From: Melaminivora suipulveris
GTDB lineage: Bacteria > Pseudomonadota > Gammaproteobacteria > Burkholderiales > Burkholderiaceae_C
Assembly: GCF_003008575.1 (NCBI RefSeq)
Contig: NZ_CP027667.1
Location: 1,306,501-1,370,500 of the forward strand
Length of the DNA stretch: 64,000 nt
Direction: 5' to 3'
Of this stretch, positions 8,162 to 16,805 are shown in pieces; the first letter of the stretch is position 1, and each line of letters starts with the position of its first letter. A model generated the notes under the pieces. That model saw only the letters and a list, made by a program, of their open reading frames with translations. It was not told the origin of the DNA and ran no database searches. Both the position numbers and the translations under genes were made by a program.

Positions 8162-9922
8162 ATGTCGCCCGGCCAGACCATCGTTCTCGTCACCCCTGTC
8201 TTCTTTGCGCTGATCGCGCTGGAGTGGGCGGTGGACGCGCGGCGCGGCCGACGCTCCATCGGCCTGGCCGATGCCATCAGCAGCCTGAACCTGGGCGTTC
8301 TCAGCCAGACCAGCGCGGTGTTCACCGTGCTGCTGCGCGTGGGCCTGTACACGCTGGCCTGGCAGCACCTGGCGCTGTGGCGGAACGACGCCTTCTGGAC
8401 CACCTGGTACGGCTGGCTGCTGGCGCTGCTGCTGTACGACTTCTGCTATTACTGGTTGCACCGCATGGGCCACGAGGTGGCCGTGCTGTGGGCGGCGCAT
8501 GCCGTGCACCACCAGAGCCAGCACTACAACCTGTCCACGGCGCTGCGCCAGACCAGCTCGGGCGCGCTGCTGGGCTGGCTGTTCTACCTGCCCATGGCGC
8601 TGGCGGGCGTGCCGCCGCTGGTGTTCGTCGTGGTCGGGCTCATCGACCTGCTCTACCAGTTCTGGGTGCACACCGAGCAGGTGGGGCGCCTGGGCTGGTT
8701 CGACCGCTGGTTTTGCAGCCCGAGCAACCACCGCGTGCACCACGCCGTCAATGACGACTATGTGGACAAGAACTACGGCGGCATCCTGATCGTGTGGGAC
8801 CGATTGTTCGGCACCTTCAGGGACGAGGACCCGGCGCAGCCGTGCGTCTACGGCACGCGCGGGCTGCTCAATAGCTGGGATCCTCTGTGGGCCAACGCCC
8901 AGGTCTATGCCGGCTTGGCGCAGGACAGCTGGCGCACGCGCCGCTTTACCGACAAGCTGCGCGTGTGGCTGAAACCGCCGGGCTGGCGGCCGCAGGATGT
9001 GGCGCGCAGCCATCCCAGGCCGGCGTTCGACATCGGGCAGATGCCGCTGTTCGCGCCGCCCATGGGTGGGGCGCTGCGCGCGTTCGCGCTGGCGCAGTTC
9101 GCGCTGCTGCTGGGCGGTGTGGCGGCTTTCCTGTGGCACGCGGAGAGCCTGCCCGCGCCGCAGGCCGCCCTGTGGTTTGCCGTGCTGCTGGCCTGCCAAT
9201 GGGCGCTGGCCGCGGCCATGCAGGGGCGTATCGGCATGGGACTGGCGCTGATGATCCAGGCCGGCGCCCTGGCGACGGCCACGAGCGCGCTGGGGCTGCT
9301 GCAATGGCACATGCTGTTCAAGCCGGCGGCCATGGTTTTTGCTATTACAAGCGTAGCTAACCACGCAAGAGACACGCCGACTGGCGGCCTTTTTGGCCAA
9401 AAATCGGAGCCAACGCTGCTGCTGGCGGCCCTGGCGGCGTCGCTGGCGGGCGACGTGCTGCTGATGCTGCCGGGGCTGTTCCTGCCCGGCCTGGTGGCTT
9501 TTTTGCTGGCGCACATCGCCTACGTGCTGCTGTTTCGGCGCGGCGCGCCATGGTTTGCCGCGCGCGGGGCGCTGGTGGCGGTGCTGCTGGTCGGCGCGCT
9601 CATGTACGCCTTCCTGTGGCAGGGCGGGCTGCCGGTGGCGCTGCGCCTGCCGGTGGCGGCCTATGTGCTGGTCATCGCGCTGATGGCGGCGCAGGCGCTG
9701 AGCCGGCACCGGACGCTGCGCGCCAGCGTGCCTGCAACCCATCTGGTTGCCCTGGGCGCGCTGCTGTTCATGCTGAGCGATTCGCTGCTGGCCATCAACC
9801 TGTTCGTGCGGGCCCTGCCCTGGGCGCAGGTCTGGGTGCTGGCGAGCTACTACGCGGCGCAGGCGCTGATCGTGCACGGCATGGTGCAGGCCCTGGACAG
9901 TCGCCGAGGCTTGACAGCTTGA
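8162..9922 (+). CDS. fatty acid hydroxylase-type enzyme fused to YhhN/lysoplasmalogenase-like domain
   Basis: A 586-residue multi-pass membrane protein made of two known families. Residues about 1-290 are a sterol desaturase/fatty acid hydroxylase domain with the di-iron histidine clusters HRMGHE, HAVHH and NHRVHH. This superfamily includes alkylglycerol monooxygenase. Residues about 370-580 resemble YhhN/TMEM86 lysoplasmalogenases, with the conserved AASLAGDVLLMLPG, LAHIAYVL and LFMLSDSLLAINLF. A joint action on ether lipids is inferred. Between the first two segments of the second half lies a repeat-encoded loop (VANHARDTPTGGLFGQKS). The ATG at 8162 is chosen because the longer frame adds a non-homologous basic stretch. 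Confidence 0.8.
   Translation: MSPGQTIVLVTPVFFALIALEWAVDARRGRRSIGLADAISSLNLGVLSQTSAVFTVLLRVGLYTLAWQHLALWRNDAFWTTWYGWLLALLLYDFCYYWLHRMGHEVAVLWAAHAVHHQSQHYNLSTALRQTSSGALLGWLFYLPMALAGVPPLVFVVVGLIDLLYQFWVHTEQVGRLGWFDRWFCSPSNHRVHHAVNDDYVDKNYGGILIVWDRLFGTFRDEDPAQPCVYGTRGLLNSWDPLWANAQVYAGLAQDSWRTRRFTDKLRVWLKPPGWRPQDVARSHPRPAFDIGQMPLFAPPMGGALRAFALAQFALLLGGVAAFLWHAESLPAPQAALWFAVLLACQWALAAAMQGRIGMGLALMIQAGALATATSALGLLQWHMLFKPAAMVFAITSVANHARDTPTGGLFGQKSEPTLLLAALAASLAGDVLLMLPGLFLPGLVAFLLAHIAYVLLFRRGAPWFAARGALVAVLLVGALMYAFLWQGGLPVALRLPVAAYVLVIALMAAQALSRHRTLRASVPATHLVALGALLFMLSDSLLAINLFVRALPWAQVWVLASYYAAQALIVHGMVQALDSRRGLTA
9335..9408 (+). repeat. interspersed repeat copy 2 (inside hydroxylase/YhhN fusion, sense)
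   Basis: Pattern: TTTTTGCTATTACAAGCGTA, then CACGCCGACTGGCGGCC, then TTTTTGGCCAAAAAT. It is translated as SVANHARDTPTGGLFGQK and falls in a predicted loop between two membrane helices, where an extra 20 residues could be tolerated. Confidence 0.7.
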
Positions 9923-9939
9923 CGTATTTTTGCAACAAT
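9911..9939 (+). promoter_or_regulatory. candidate sigma-70 promoter
   Basis: A perfect TTGACA at 9911-9916 is followed 17 bp later by AACAAT at 9934-9939. It lies at the very end of the preceding gene and points into a 350-bp region with no long gene. It could drive the short frame at 9968 and the leader before mgtC. Confidence 0.45.
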
Positions 9940-9967
9940 GCGCGCTTCGTCATTTCGGAGTCCCCAC

Positions 9968-10033
9968 GTGGACAGTGCCAGTTCAACCAGCGAAACCAAG
10001 CGCGCCCCGGTGGCAGCGCCGCTGGCCGACTGA
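9968..10033 (+). CDS. possible 21-residue peptide after a strong promoter
   Basis: A GTG preceded by CGGAG opens a 22-codon frame (21 residues, starting VDSASSTSETKRAPVAAP). It sits about 30 bp after the candidate promoter at 9911-9939. It could be a leader peptide, or the remaining N-terminus of a lost gene such as mgtE; I cannot distinguish these. The next 240 bp (10034-10275) hold inverted repeats (for example around 10050-10085) but no clear gene. Confidence 0.25.
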   Translation: MDSASSTSETKRAPVAAPLAD

Positions 10034-10275
10034 CCGACTCCCCTGTCAGCAGCGGGAGGCCCGGCCGGCCCGCCTGCTGCCCGAAAACGGTCCCGCCCAG
10101 TCCGTTTTTCTCGTGATCCACTGATCGTTCGACGCCTGCGGGCCCATCAGGGCTTGAGCCTGGCGTTGGCGCCATGCTTGATTTCGCTGCGCATTTCGCG
10201 TCCTTGCCCGGCGCGGAAGTGTTGTTGATGCGTACCGCCACGTGGCTGTCCCCCTGCCAAGCACAGGAGATCGCC

Positions 10276-10473
10276 ATGCCCGCCTTCTGGAACAACCGCC
10301 TCGTGCGCCGCGCCCTGCCGGCCTTTGCGCAGCCACCAGCCGAGGGGAGCGTGCCGGCCTCGCAGCCGGTGCATACGCTGGAGCTGGACGCCCGCACCGA
10401 GTGGCCCACGCATCGCATCCGCAGCTTTCTGAGCATGCGCGAGGCGCAGCAGCAGGGACACAACGGGCGCTGA
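10276..10473 (+). CDS. small hypothetical protein
   Basis: A 65-residue protein (MPAFWNNRLVRRALPAFAQP and onward) with a good AGGAG site 6 bases before its ATG; the frame is also open upstream but without a better start. It is rich in Arg, Ala and Pro, with a predicted amphipathic C-terminal end (RIRSFLSMREAQQQG). I do not recognise the family. It precedes the structured leader of the next genes. Confidence 0.45.
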   Translation: MPAFWNNRLVRRALPAFAQPPAEGSVPASQPVHTLELDARTEWPTHRIRSFLSMREAQQQGHNGR

Positions 10474-10626
10474 CATCCGCTTGGGCCCGCCGGCCCGGCA
10501 TTCGGCCCTAACCGGCCGCATGCGCACCGCGCGCGGCGGCCATCGTCGTGGGTTCTGGGGCGCCTGCTCGCCGCGCATTGCGCGCGGCCGCCGGGGCGCC
10601 TCGGACCCGGTTTTCTTCGCCATGAC

Positions 10627-10695
10627 GGCCGCACCCTTGCGCGCCGCGTCTTGCCATTGGGGCGGCGCGGCGCGCAGGGTGCGGCCACATTTTTT
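10627..10695 (+). terminator. strong hairpin with T tract in the leader before mgtC operon
   Basis: GGCCGCACCCTTGCGCGCCG pairs with the block ending GCGCAGGGTGCGGCC at 10686, a stem of about 19 bp with one bulge and a loop of about 18 bases. TTTTTT follows at 10690-10695. A further GC-rich stem (GGCGCC repeated around 10558-10595) precedes it. This is a convincing intrinsic terminator lying only about 60 bp before the start at 10759. It may end the transcript of the small gene at 10276, or act as an attenuator for the downstream genes. Confidence 0.6.
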
Positions 10696-10758
10696 GCTTT
10701 GCCTGTTCCTTCGCCTATTCCATTGATTCATTCGCCCCCCCAAGAAGAACCCGCCCGC

Positions 10759-11220
10759 ATGCCGCATCCGGCGGGACAGCGGCGCCCGCCGCGCCAGTCG
10801 GCCGACCACCGCTTTTCCCGCTACTCGCACGCCATTGCCCCGGCCGCGGGCAGCGGCGCGCTGGAGCGCGCCATGCTCGCCGCCCTGCGCCTGCGTCGCC
10901 CACAGGTGCTCGGGCGGCTGGCCGAGCAGATGGGCGCGCAGGCCTTCGCCGAGGCCATGGCGGCCCTGAGCGCCCGGCAGATGGTCGATGCGCTGTCGCT
11001 GCTGCCAGGCCCGCAACGCGCTGCCGTCTGGGCGCACCTGCCGCCTGCGGCGCGCAAGCGCTGGCGGACGCTGGCCGCCGTCGACAGCCAGCGAGGCGAG
11101 TCGCCACAAGGCGGTGGGGAAGCGCCGGCAAAGCGGCGCAGCCTGCTGCCCCGCGCGCCGGCGTGGATCTGGCCCTGGCGCGCTCTGCGTGCTCGCACGG
11201 CTGGCGCAGTGGCGGCCTGA
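10759..11220 (+). CDS. hypothetical helical protein upstream of mgtC
   Basis: A 153-residue mostly helical protein. The middle (about residues 33-100), with short helical units such as LRRPQVLGRLAEQMG and LSLLPGPQRAAVWAHLPPAARKRW, is loosely reminiscent of the superhelical intracellular domain of MgtE magnesium channels; this is a weak resemblance only. The tail is basic and Trp rich (APAWIWPWRALRAR). It lies 43 bp upstream of mgtC on the same strand and after a terminator-like hairpin, so a shared role in magnesium response is possible but unproven. Confidence 0.5.
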   Translation: MPHPAGQRRPPRQSADHRFSRYSHAIAPAAGSGALERAMLAALRLRRPQVLGRLAEQMGAQAFAEAMAALSARQMVDALSLLPGPQRAAVWAHLPPAARKRWRTLAAVDSQRGESPQGGGEAPAKRRSLLPRAPAWIWPWRALRARTAGAVAA

Positions 11221-11263
11221 GCTACGCTGCACGCCCACGCCAACTCTGCCGATCCTGCCGCCC

Positions 11264-11986
11264 ATGCACGCCCTGCAAAACTTCGACGCCGCCGCCACGC
11301 TGAACACGCTGGTCAGCCTGCTCGTGGCCTTTGCTTTCGGCAGCCTGATCGGACTGGAGCGCCAGATCCGCCAGCGCACCGCCGGCCTGCGCACCAATGC
11401 GCTGGTGGCCGTGGGCGCGGCGGTGTTCGTCGACCTGTCCATGCGCATGAACGGCGTGGAGGGCTCGGCGCGCGTGGTCTCCAACGTGATCACCGGCGTG
11501 GGCTTCCTGGGCGCGGGCGCGATCATGAAGGAGGGCATCAACGTCACGGGCCTGAACACGGCGGCCACGCTGTGGGGCTCGGCGGCGGTGGGCGCCTGCG
11601 CCGGTGCCGGCTTCGTCGTCGAGGCGGCGCTGGCCACGCTGTTCGTGCTGGCCAGCAACACGCTCTTGCGCCCGGTGGTCAACCACATCAACCGCAGTCC
11701 CTTGAGCAGCGCCGCGTCCGAGGCGACCTACCACGTCTATGCGCTGTGCCGGCGCAGCGACCAGAACGATGTGCGCGAGCGCATGGTGCAGCTGCTGGAC
11801 GACGCGCACTACCCCGTGCGCGCGGTGCACAAGAACCACCTGGGCTTGCGCGACACGGAGATCGAGGCGGTGCTGTACGCCACCTCGGTCGACGGCCAGG
11901 AGCTGGAAGCCGCCGTGCAGCGCATCGAGCAGCTGCCTGGCGTGCTGCAGGCTTATTGGAACGCCGGCAGCGCGCATACGGCTTGA
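11264..11986 (+). CDS. MgtC/SapB family inner-membrane protein
   Basis: A 240-residue protein. The N-terminal 140 residues carry the MgtC membrane domain: FGSLIGLERQIRQRTAGLRT, the RVVSNVITGVGFLGAGAIM motif, and GLNTAATLWGSAAVG. The C-terminal about 90 residues form the soluble ACT-like domain seen in longer MgtC proteins (VYALCRRSDQNDVRERMVQL and onward). MgtC proteins are induced by low magnesium and modulate F1F0-ATPase or virulence; the exact job here is unknown. It ends 16 bp before the convergent ruvB. Confidence 0.85.
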   Translation: MHALQNFDAAATLNTLVSLLVAFAFGSLIGLERQIRQRTAGLRTNALVAVGAAVFVDLSMRMNGVEGSARVVSNVITGVGFLGAGAIMKEGINVTGLNTAATLWGSAAVGACAGAGFVVEAALATLFVLASNTLLRPVVNHINRSPLSSAASEATYHVYALCRRSDQNDVRERMVQLLDDAHYPVRAVHKNHLGLRDTEIEAVLYATSVDGQELEAAVQRIEQLPGVLQAYWNAGSAHTA

Positions 11987-12002
11987 GCCAGCGCGCCTGG
12001 AT

Positions 12003-13082
<1,080 letters not shown>

Positions 13083-13227
13083 ACAGTGAAATATTGTGCG
13101 TCATAGGCCCTGCTGCAAGGCGCCATGGGCCCTTTGGGTACCATCTTCGGCCTTTTCGCGCACTGATTCTCGTGCGCCGCGCTGCCGGGAACACGCCGCG
13201 CGGCGCATCGACTCCACCGGTTTATTC

Positions 13228-13848
13228 ATGAATTCCCCTTCCCAGCCCCCATCATTTTTCAGCCGCATCGCCCTGGCGATCGGCAGCTTTTTCGCCATCC
13301 TGGGCGACGCCCAACTGGCACAGCGCGTTGCGCGCCTGCGCGGCGGCGAGCAGCTGGCTTCGGACGCGCCGCCGCGCGAAGTGCGCGTCGAGGTGCCGGT
13401 CGAGAAGATCGTCGAGACTCGCATCGAGGTGCCCGTCGAGCGCATCGTCGAAAAGACCATCGAGACACACGCCCCCACCGCCGCGCTGCAATTGCTGGGC
13501 CTGTTGCAGCGCCAGGCGCGCTTCGTCGATTTCGTGCAGGAGGATGTGGCCAGCTACAGCGACGCGGAGATCGGCGCCGCCGCGCGGGTGGTGCACGAAG
13601 GCTGCCGCAAGGTGCTGGCCGAGCACTTTGCGCTGACGCCCGTGCGCAGCGAGGCGGAAGGCACGCGCGTGACGCTGCCGGCGGGCTTTGACGCCAGCGC
13701 CGTGCGCGTGAGCGGCAACGTCGTCGGCCAGCCACCGTTCACCGGCACCCTGGCGCACCGCGGCTGGCAGGTGGCAGGCGTGCATCTGCCCGAGCTGACC
13801 GATCCGCAGGCAGCGCGCGTCCTGGCGCAAGCGGAGGTCGAGCTTTGA
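13228..13848 (+). CDS. DUF2760 protein of an Hsp70-like operon
   Basis: A 206-residue protein of the DUF2760 family, known mainly as the first gene of operons with atypical Hsp70 proteins. Its N-terminus has a hydrophobic stretch (FFSRIALAIGSFFAILGDAQL), then a repeated valine/glutamate segment (EVPVEKIVETRIEVPVERIV), probably a coiled or beta-rich linker. The C-terminal domain has VDFVQEDVASYSDAEIGAAAR and VVGQPPFTGTLAHRGW, both typical. Function is unknown. Its stop overlaps the TTG start of the next gene. Confidence 0.8.
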   Translation: MNSPSQPPSFFSRIALAIGSFFAILGDAQLAQRVARLRGGEQLASDAPPREVRVEVPVEKIVETRIEVPVERIVEKTIETHAPTAALQLLGLLQRQARFVDFVQEDVASYSDAEIGAAARVVHEGCRKVLAEHFALTPVRSEAEGTRVTLPAGFDASAVRVSGNVVGQPPFTGTLAHRGWQVAGVHLPELTDPQAARVLAQAEVEL

Positions 13849-15767
13849 GCAGCACTATCGAAACCATAGCTGACGACGCAATGAAAACGCCGACTGAAGG
13901 CCAAAACGACCTGAAATTCTCCATCGGCATCGACCTGGGCACCACGCACTGCGCGCTGTCCTGGGTGGACGAATCTGCCAGCGACGGCGAGCGCGTGGTG
14001 CAGGGCGTGCTGGACATTCCGCAGCTCACGGCGCCCGCCACCGTGCAGGCGCTGGCGCTGCTGCCGTCGTTTTTGTACCTGCCGCACGAGAGCGAGCTGA
14101 GCGCGGCCGATCGCGCCCTGCCCGGCCAGGACGAGGCCACCAGTTTCGTGCTGGGCGAGTTCGCCCGCACGCGCGGCGCGGCCACGCCGATCCGGCTGGT
14201 CGCCAGCGCCAAGAGCTGGCTGTGCCACCCCGGCGTGGACCGGCGCGCGCCCATCCTGCCGGCCGACGCGCCGCCGGATGAAGTGCAGCGCATCTCGCCG
14301 CTGGCCGCCAGCACCGAATACCTTTTGCACCTGCGCCGCGCCTGGGACCAGGCCCATCCCGATGCGCCGCTGCACGCGCAGCAGGTCACGGTGACCATCC
14401 CCGCCTCGTTCGACCCGGCCGCGCGCGAGCTCACGGCCGAGGCCTGCCGCGCCGCCGGTTTCGAGCACCTGACGCTGCTGGAGGAGCCCCAGGCGGCGCT
14501 GTACAGCTGGCTGCAGGCCAGCGGCGGCGCCTGGCGCAAGCAGGTGGCGCATGGCGACGTGATCCTGGTGGTGGACGTGGGCGGCGGCACGACCGACCTG
14601 TCGCTCATCGCCGTGCAGGAGCGGGAGGGCAACCTGCAGCTGCAGCGCATCGCCGTGGGCGAGCACATATTGCTCGGCGGCGACAACATGGACCTGGCCC
14701 TGGCCTACGGCGTGGCGCGCAAGCTGGCGGCTGGCGGCCGGCAGCTCGATGCCTGGCAGACGCGCGCGCTGGCGTACGGCTGCCGGGCGGCCAAGGAGCA
14801 GCTGCTGAGCGACGATCAACTGACCAGCGTGCCCGTGGTCGTGCCCAGCCGCGGCGCCAGGCTGATCGGCGGCAGCATCCGCACCGAGGTCACCCAGGCC
14901 GAGGTGCAGCAGCTGCTGGTCGAGGGCTTTTTCCCGCGCGTGGCCGTCACCGATCGGCCGCGGACGCGCGCCCGCGCCGCGCTCACGCAGCTGGGCCTGC
15001 CCTACGCGCAGGACGCGGCCATCACGCGCCACCTGGCGGCCTTTCTGTCGCGCCAGGCGGGCGCCACGGCGCAGGTCGAGGGGCTGGACACAGCGCCGCA
15101 GGGCGCGAGCTTTGCGCATCCCACGGCCGTGCTGTTCAACGGCGGCGTGCTCAAGGCGCCGCAGATCGAGGCGCGCATCCTGGAGGTGCTCAGCGGCTGG
15201 CTGGCGGCTGAAGGCGCCGCCCCTGCGCGGCTGCTCGAAGGCGCGCAGCTGGACCTGGCGGTGGCGCGCGGCGCGGCCTACTTCGGCCACGTGGCGCGCT
15301 CGGGGCGCGCGGTGCGCATCCGCGGCGGCACGGCGCAGAGCTACTACGTCGGCGTGGAAAGCAGCATGCCGGCCATCCCCGGCATGGAGCCGCCGATCAG
15401 CGCGCTGTGCCTGGCGCCCTTCGGCATGGAGGAAGGCAGCGAGGCGGCGCTGGCCGAGCAGCAGTTCGGCCTGGTGGTGGGCGAGCCGGTGCGGCTGCGC
15501 TTTTTCGGCTCCAGCGTGCGCCGCCACGATGCGGTGGGCACGCTGCTGGAGTTCTGGGGACCGGAGGAGCTGACCGAGCTGCAGGAGATCGAGCTCGACC
15601 TGCCATCGGAAGGCCGCGCCGCGGGCGAGGTCGTGCCGGTCACGCTGCACGCGCGCGTGACCGACATTGGCACGCTGGAGCTGCACGCCGTGCCCGTGGG
15701 CGGGCATGAGCGCTGGAAGGTGGAGTTCGACGTGCGCACGCCTGCTGCCGCCAGCGCCAGGGGCTGA
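13845..15767 (+). CDS. Hsp70-family protein (DnaK-like), first copy
   Basis: A protein of up to 640 residues. The actin-like ATPase domain shows phosphate 1 (IGIDLGTTHCALSW), phosphate 2 (VVDVGGGTTDLSL) and the adenosine-binding block NGGVLKAPQIEARIL. The remainder is a short beta-rich domain; there is no DnaK-type C-terminal lid. It belongs to the atypical Hsp70 family encoded beside DUF2760. The start is uncertain. TTG at 13845 overlaps the previous stop, and ATG at 13881 is internal. Both lie in an interspersed repeat that encodes IADDAMKTPTEGQ, just ahead of the first conserved strand. Confidence 0.85.
   Translation: MSSTIETIADDAMKTPTEGQNDLKFSIGIDLGTTHCALSWVDESASDGERVVQGVLDIPQLTAPATVQALALLPSFLYLPHESELSAADRALPGQDEATSFVLGEFARTRGAATPIRLVASAKSWLCHPGVDRRAPILPADAPPDEVQRISPLAASTEYLLHLRRAWDQAHPDAPLHAQQVTVTIPASFDPAARELTAEACRAAGFEHLTLLEEPQAALYSWLQASGGAWRKQVAHGDVILVVDVGGGTTDLSLIAVQEREGNLQLQRIAVGEHILLGGDNMDLALAYGVARKLAAGGRQLDAWQTRALAYGCRAAKEQLLSDDQLTSVPVVVPSRGARLIGGSIRTEVTQAEVQQLLVEGFFPRVAVTDRPRTRARAALTQLGLPYAQDAAITRHLAAFLSRQAGATAQVEGLDTAPQGASFAHPTAVLFNGGVLKAPQIEARILEVLSGWLAAEGAAPARLLEGAQLDLAVARGAAYFGHVARSGRAVRIRGGTAQSYYVGVESSMPAIPGMEPPISALCLAPFGMEEGSEAALAEQQFGLVVGEPVRLRFFGSSVRRHDAVGTLLEFWGPEELTELQEIELDLPSEGRAAGEVVPVTLHARVTDIGTLELHAVPVGGHERWKVEFDVRTPAAASARG
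13849..13919 (+). repeat. interspersed repeat copy 3 (at the 5' end of hsp70 gene, sense)
   Basis: Pattern: ATCGAAACCATAGCTGACGA, then ACGCCGACTGAAGGCC, then AAAACGACCTGAAAT. It spans both candidate start regions of the first Hsp70 gene and is translated as TIADDAMKTPTEG. The repeat tail ends right where homology to other Hsp70 proteins begins. Confidence 0.75.
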
Positions 15768-15770
15768 GCC

Positions 15771-16805
15771 ATGGCCGAGCGCCCCGTCTCCTTAACCCCG
15801 CCGCCCGGCGACTATGCCGAGTGGCTGGCCGAGCTGAAAGGCCGCATCCACAGCGCCCAGCAGCGCGCGGCGCTGGCGGTCAATCGTGAACTGGTCTTGC
15901 TGTACTGGCAGATCGGCCAGGACATCCTGCAGCGCCAGGAGCGCGAGGGCTGGGGTGCCAAGGTCATCGAGCGGCTGGCGCATGACTTGCGGGCGGCGTT
16001 TCCGCGGATGAAGGGGTTTTCGCGCGCCAACCTGATGTACATGCGCGCTTTTGCCCAGGCCTGGCCGCAGGAGGCAATCGTCCAACAGGCCGTTGGACAA
16101 TTGCCCTGGGGCCACAATTTGGTGCTGCTGGCCAAGGCCAAGGATGGACGCCTTCGACTGGCTTATGCCGAGCGTGCCGTCACGCATGGCTGGTCGCGCA
16201 CCGTGCTGGAGATGCACATCGAGGCCCGGCTGCTGGAGCGCGAAGGCAAGGCCCTCACCAATTTCCAGCAGCGCCTGCCCGGACCAGGGACCGACCTGGC
16301 GCGCCAGTCGCTCAAGGACCCTTATCTGTTCGACTTCCTGGGCATGGGCCAGGAAGCGGGCGAGCGCGCCATCGAAACGGCGCTGGTCCAGCACATCACC
16401 CAGTTCCTGCTCGAACTGGGTGCAGGCTTCGCGTTCGTCGGCCGCCAGGTGCACGTGGAAGTGGGCGGGGACGACTTCTTCCTGGACGTGCTGTTCTACC
16501 ACCTCAAGCTGCGCTGCTACGTGGTGATCGAACTCAAGGCGGACAAGTTCAAGCCCGAGCACCTGGGCCAACTGGGCTTTTACCTGACGGCCGTGGACGC
16601 GCAGGTCAAGAGCGAACACGACAACCCCACCATCGGCTTGCTGCTGTGCAAAAGCAAGAACCAGGTCGTCGCGGAATACGCACTGCGCGACCAGGCGCAG
16701 CCTTTGGGCGTTGCCGAGTACCGCATGCTGGAGTCGCTGCCCGCAGAGTTGCAAACTGAGCTGCCCAGTACCGAGCAGATCGAAAGCGAGCTGGGCGAGC
16801 TGTGA
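15771..16805 (+). CDS. DUF1016/YhcG-type PD-(D/E)XK nuclease protein
   Basis: A 344-residue protein. The N-terminal half is the DUF1016 domain (ELVLLYWQIGQDILQRQ, WGAKVIERLAHDLRAAFP, GFSRANLMYMRAFAQ, QLPWGHNLVLL). The C-terminal half is a PD-(D/E)XK fold with FLDVLFYHLKLRCYVVIELK, which holds the catalytic D and ExK. Relatives are accessory or mobile genes linked with restriction islands and are proposed nucleases. Here it sits between two Hsp70 genes: 3 bp after the first stop and overlapping the second start by 4 bases. Such tight fitting suggests co-transcription, although functional relation to the chaperones is unknown. Confidence 0.85.
   Translation: MAERPVSLTPPPGDYAEWLAELKGRIHSAQQRAALAVNRELVLLYWQIGQDILQRQEREGWGAKVIERLAHDLRAAFPRMKGFSRANLMYMRAFAQAWPQEAIVQQAVGQLPWGHNLVLLAKAKDGRLRLAYAERAVTHGWSRTVLEMHIEARLLEREGKALTNFQQRLPGPGTDLARQSLKDPYLFDFLGMGQEAGERAIETALVQHITQFLLELGAGFAFVGRQVHVEVGGDDFFLDVLFYHLKLRCYVVIELKADKFKPEHLGQLGFYLTAVDAQVKSEHDNPTIGLLLCKSKNQVVAEYALRDQAQPLGVAEYRMLESLPAELQTELPSTEQIESELGEL

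Noticed and set aside
13554..15707. A 717-residue minus-strand frame opposite the first Hsp70 gene
   Set aside because: It mirrors codon bias of the real gene; the product is His/Arg/Gln-rich with no domain, and the plus strand encodes a clear Hsp70.
15771..16805. Insertion-sequence origin of the DUF1016 gene
   Set aside because: No terminal inverted repeats or target duplications are visible; the gene fits the operon exactly, so it was annotated as an ordinary operon member.
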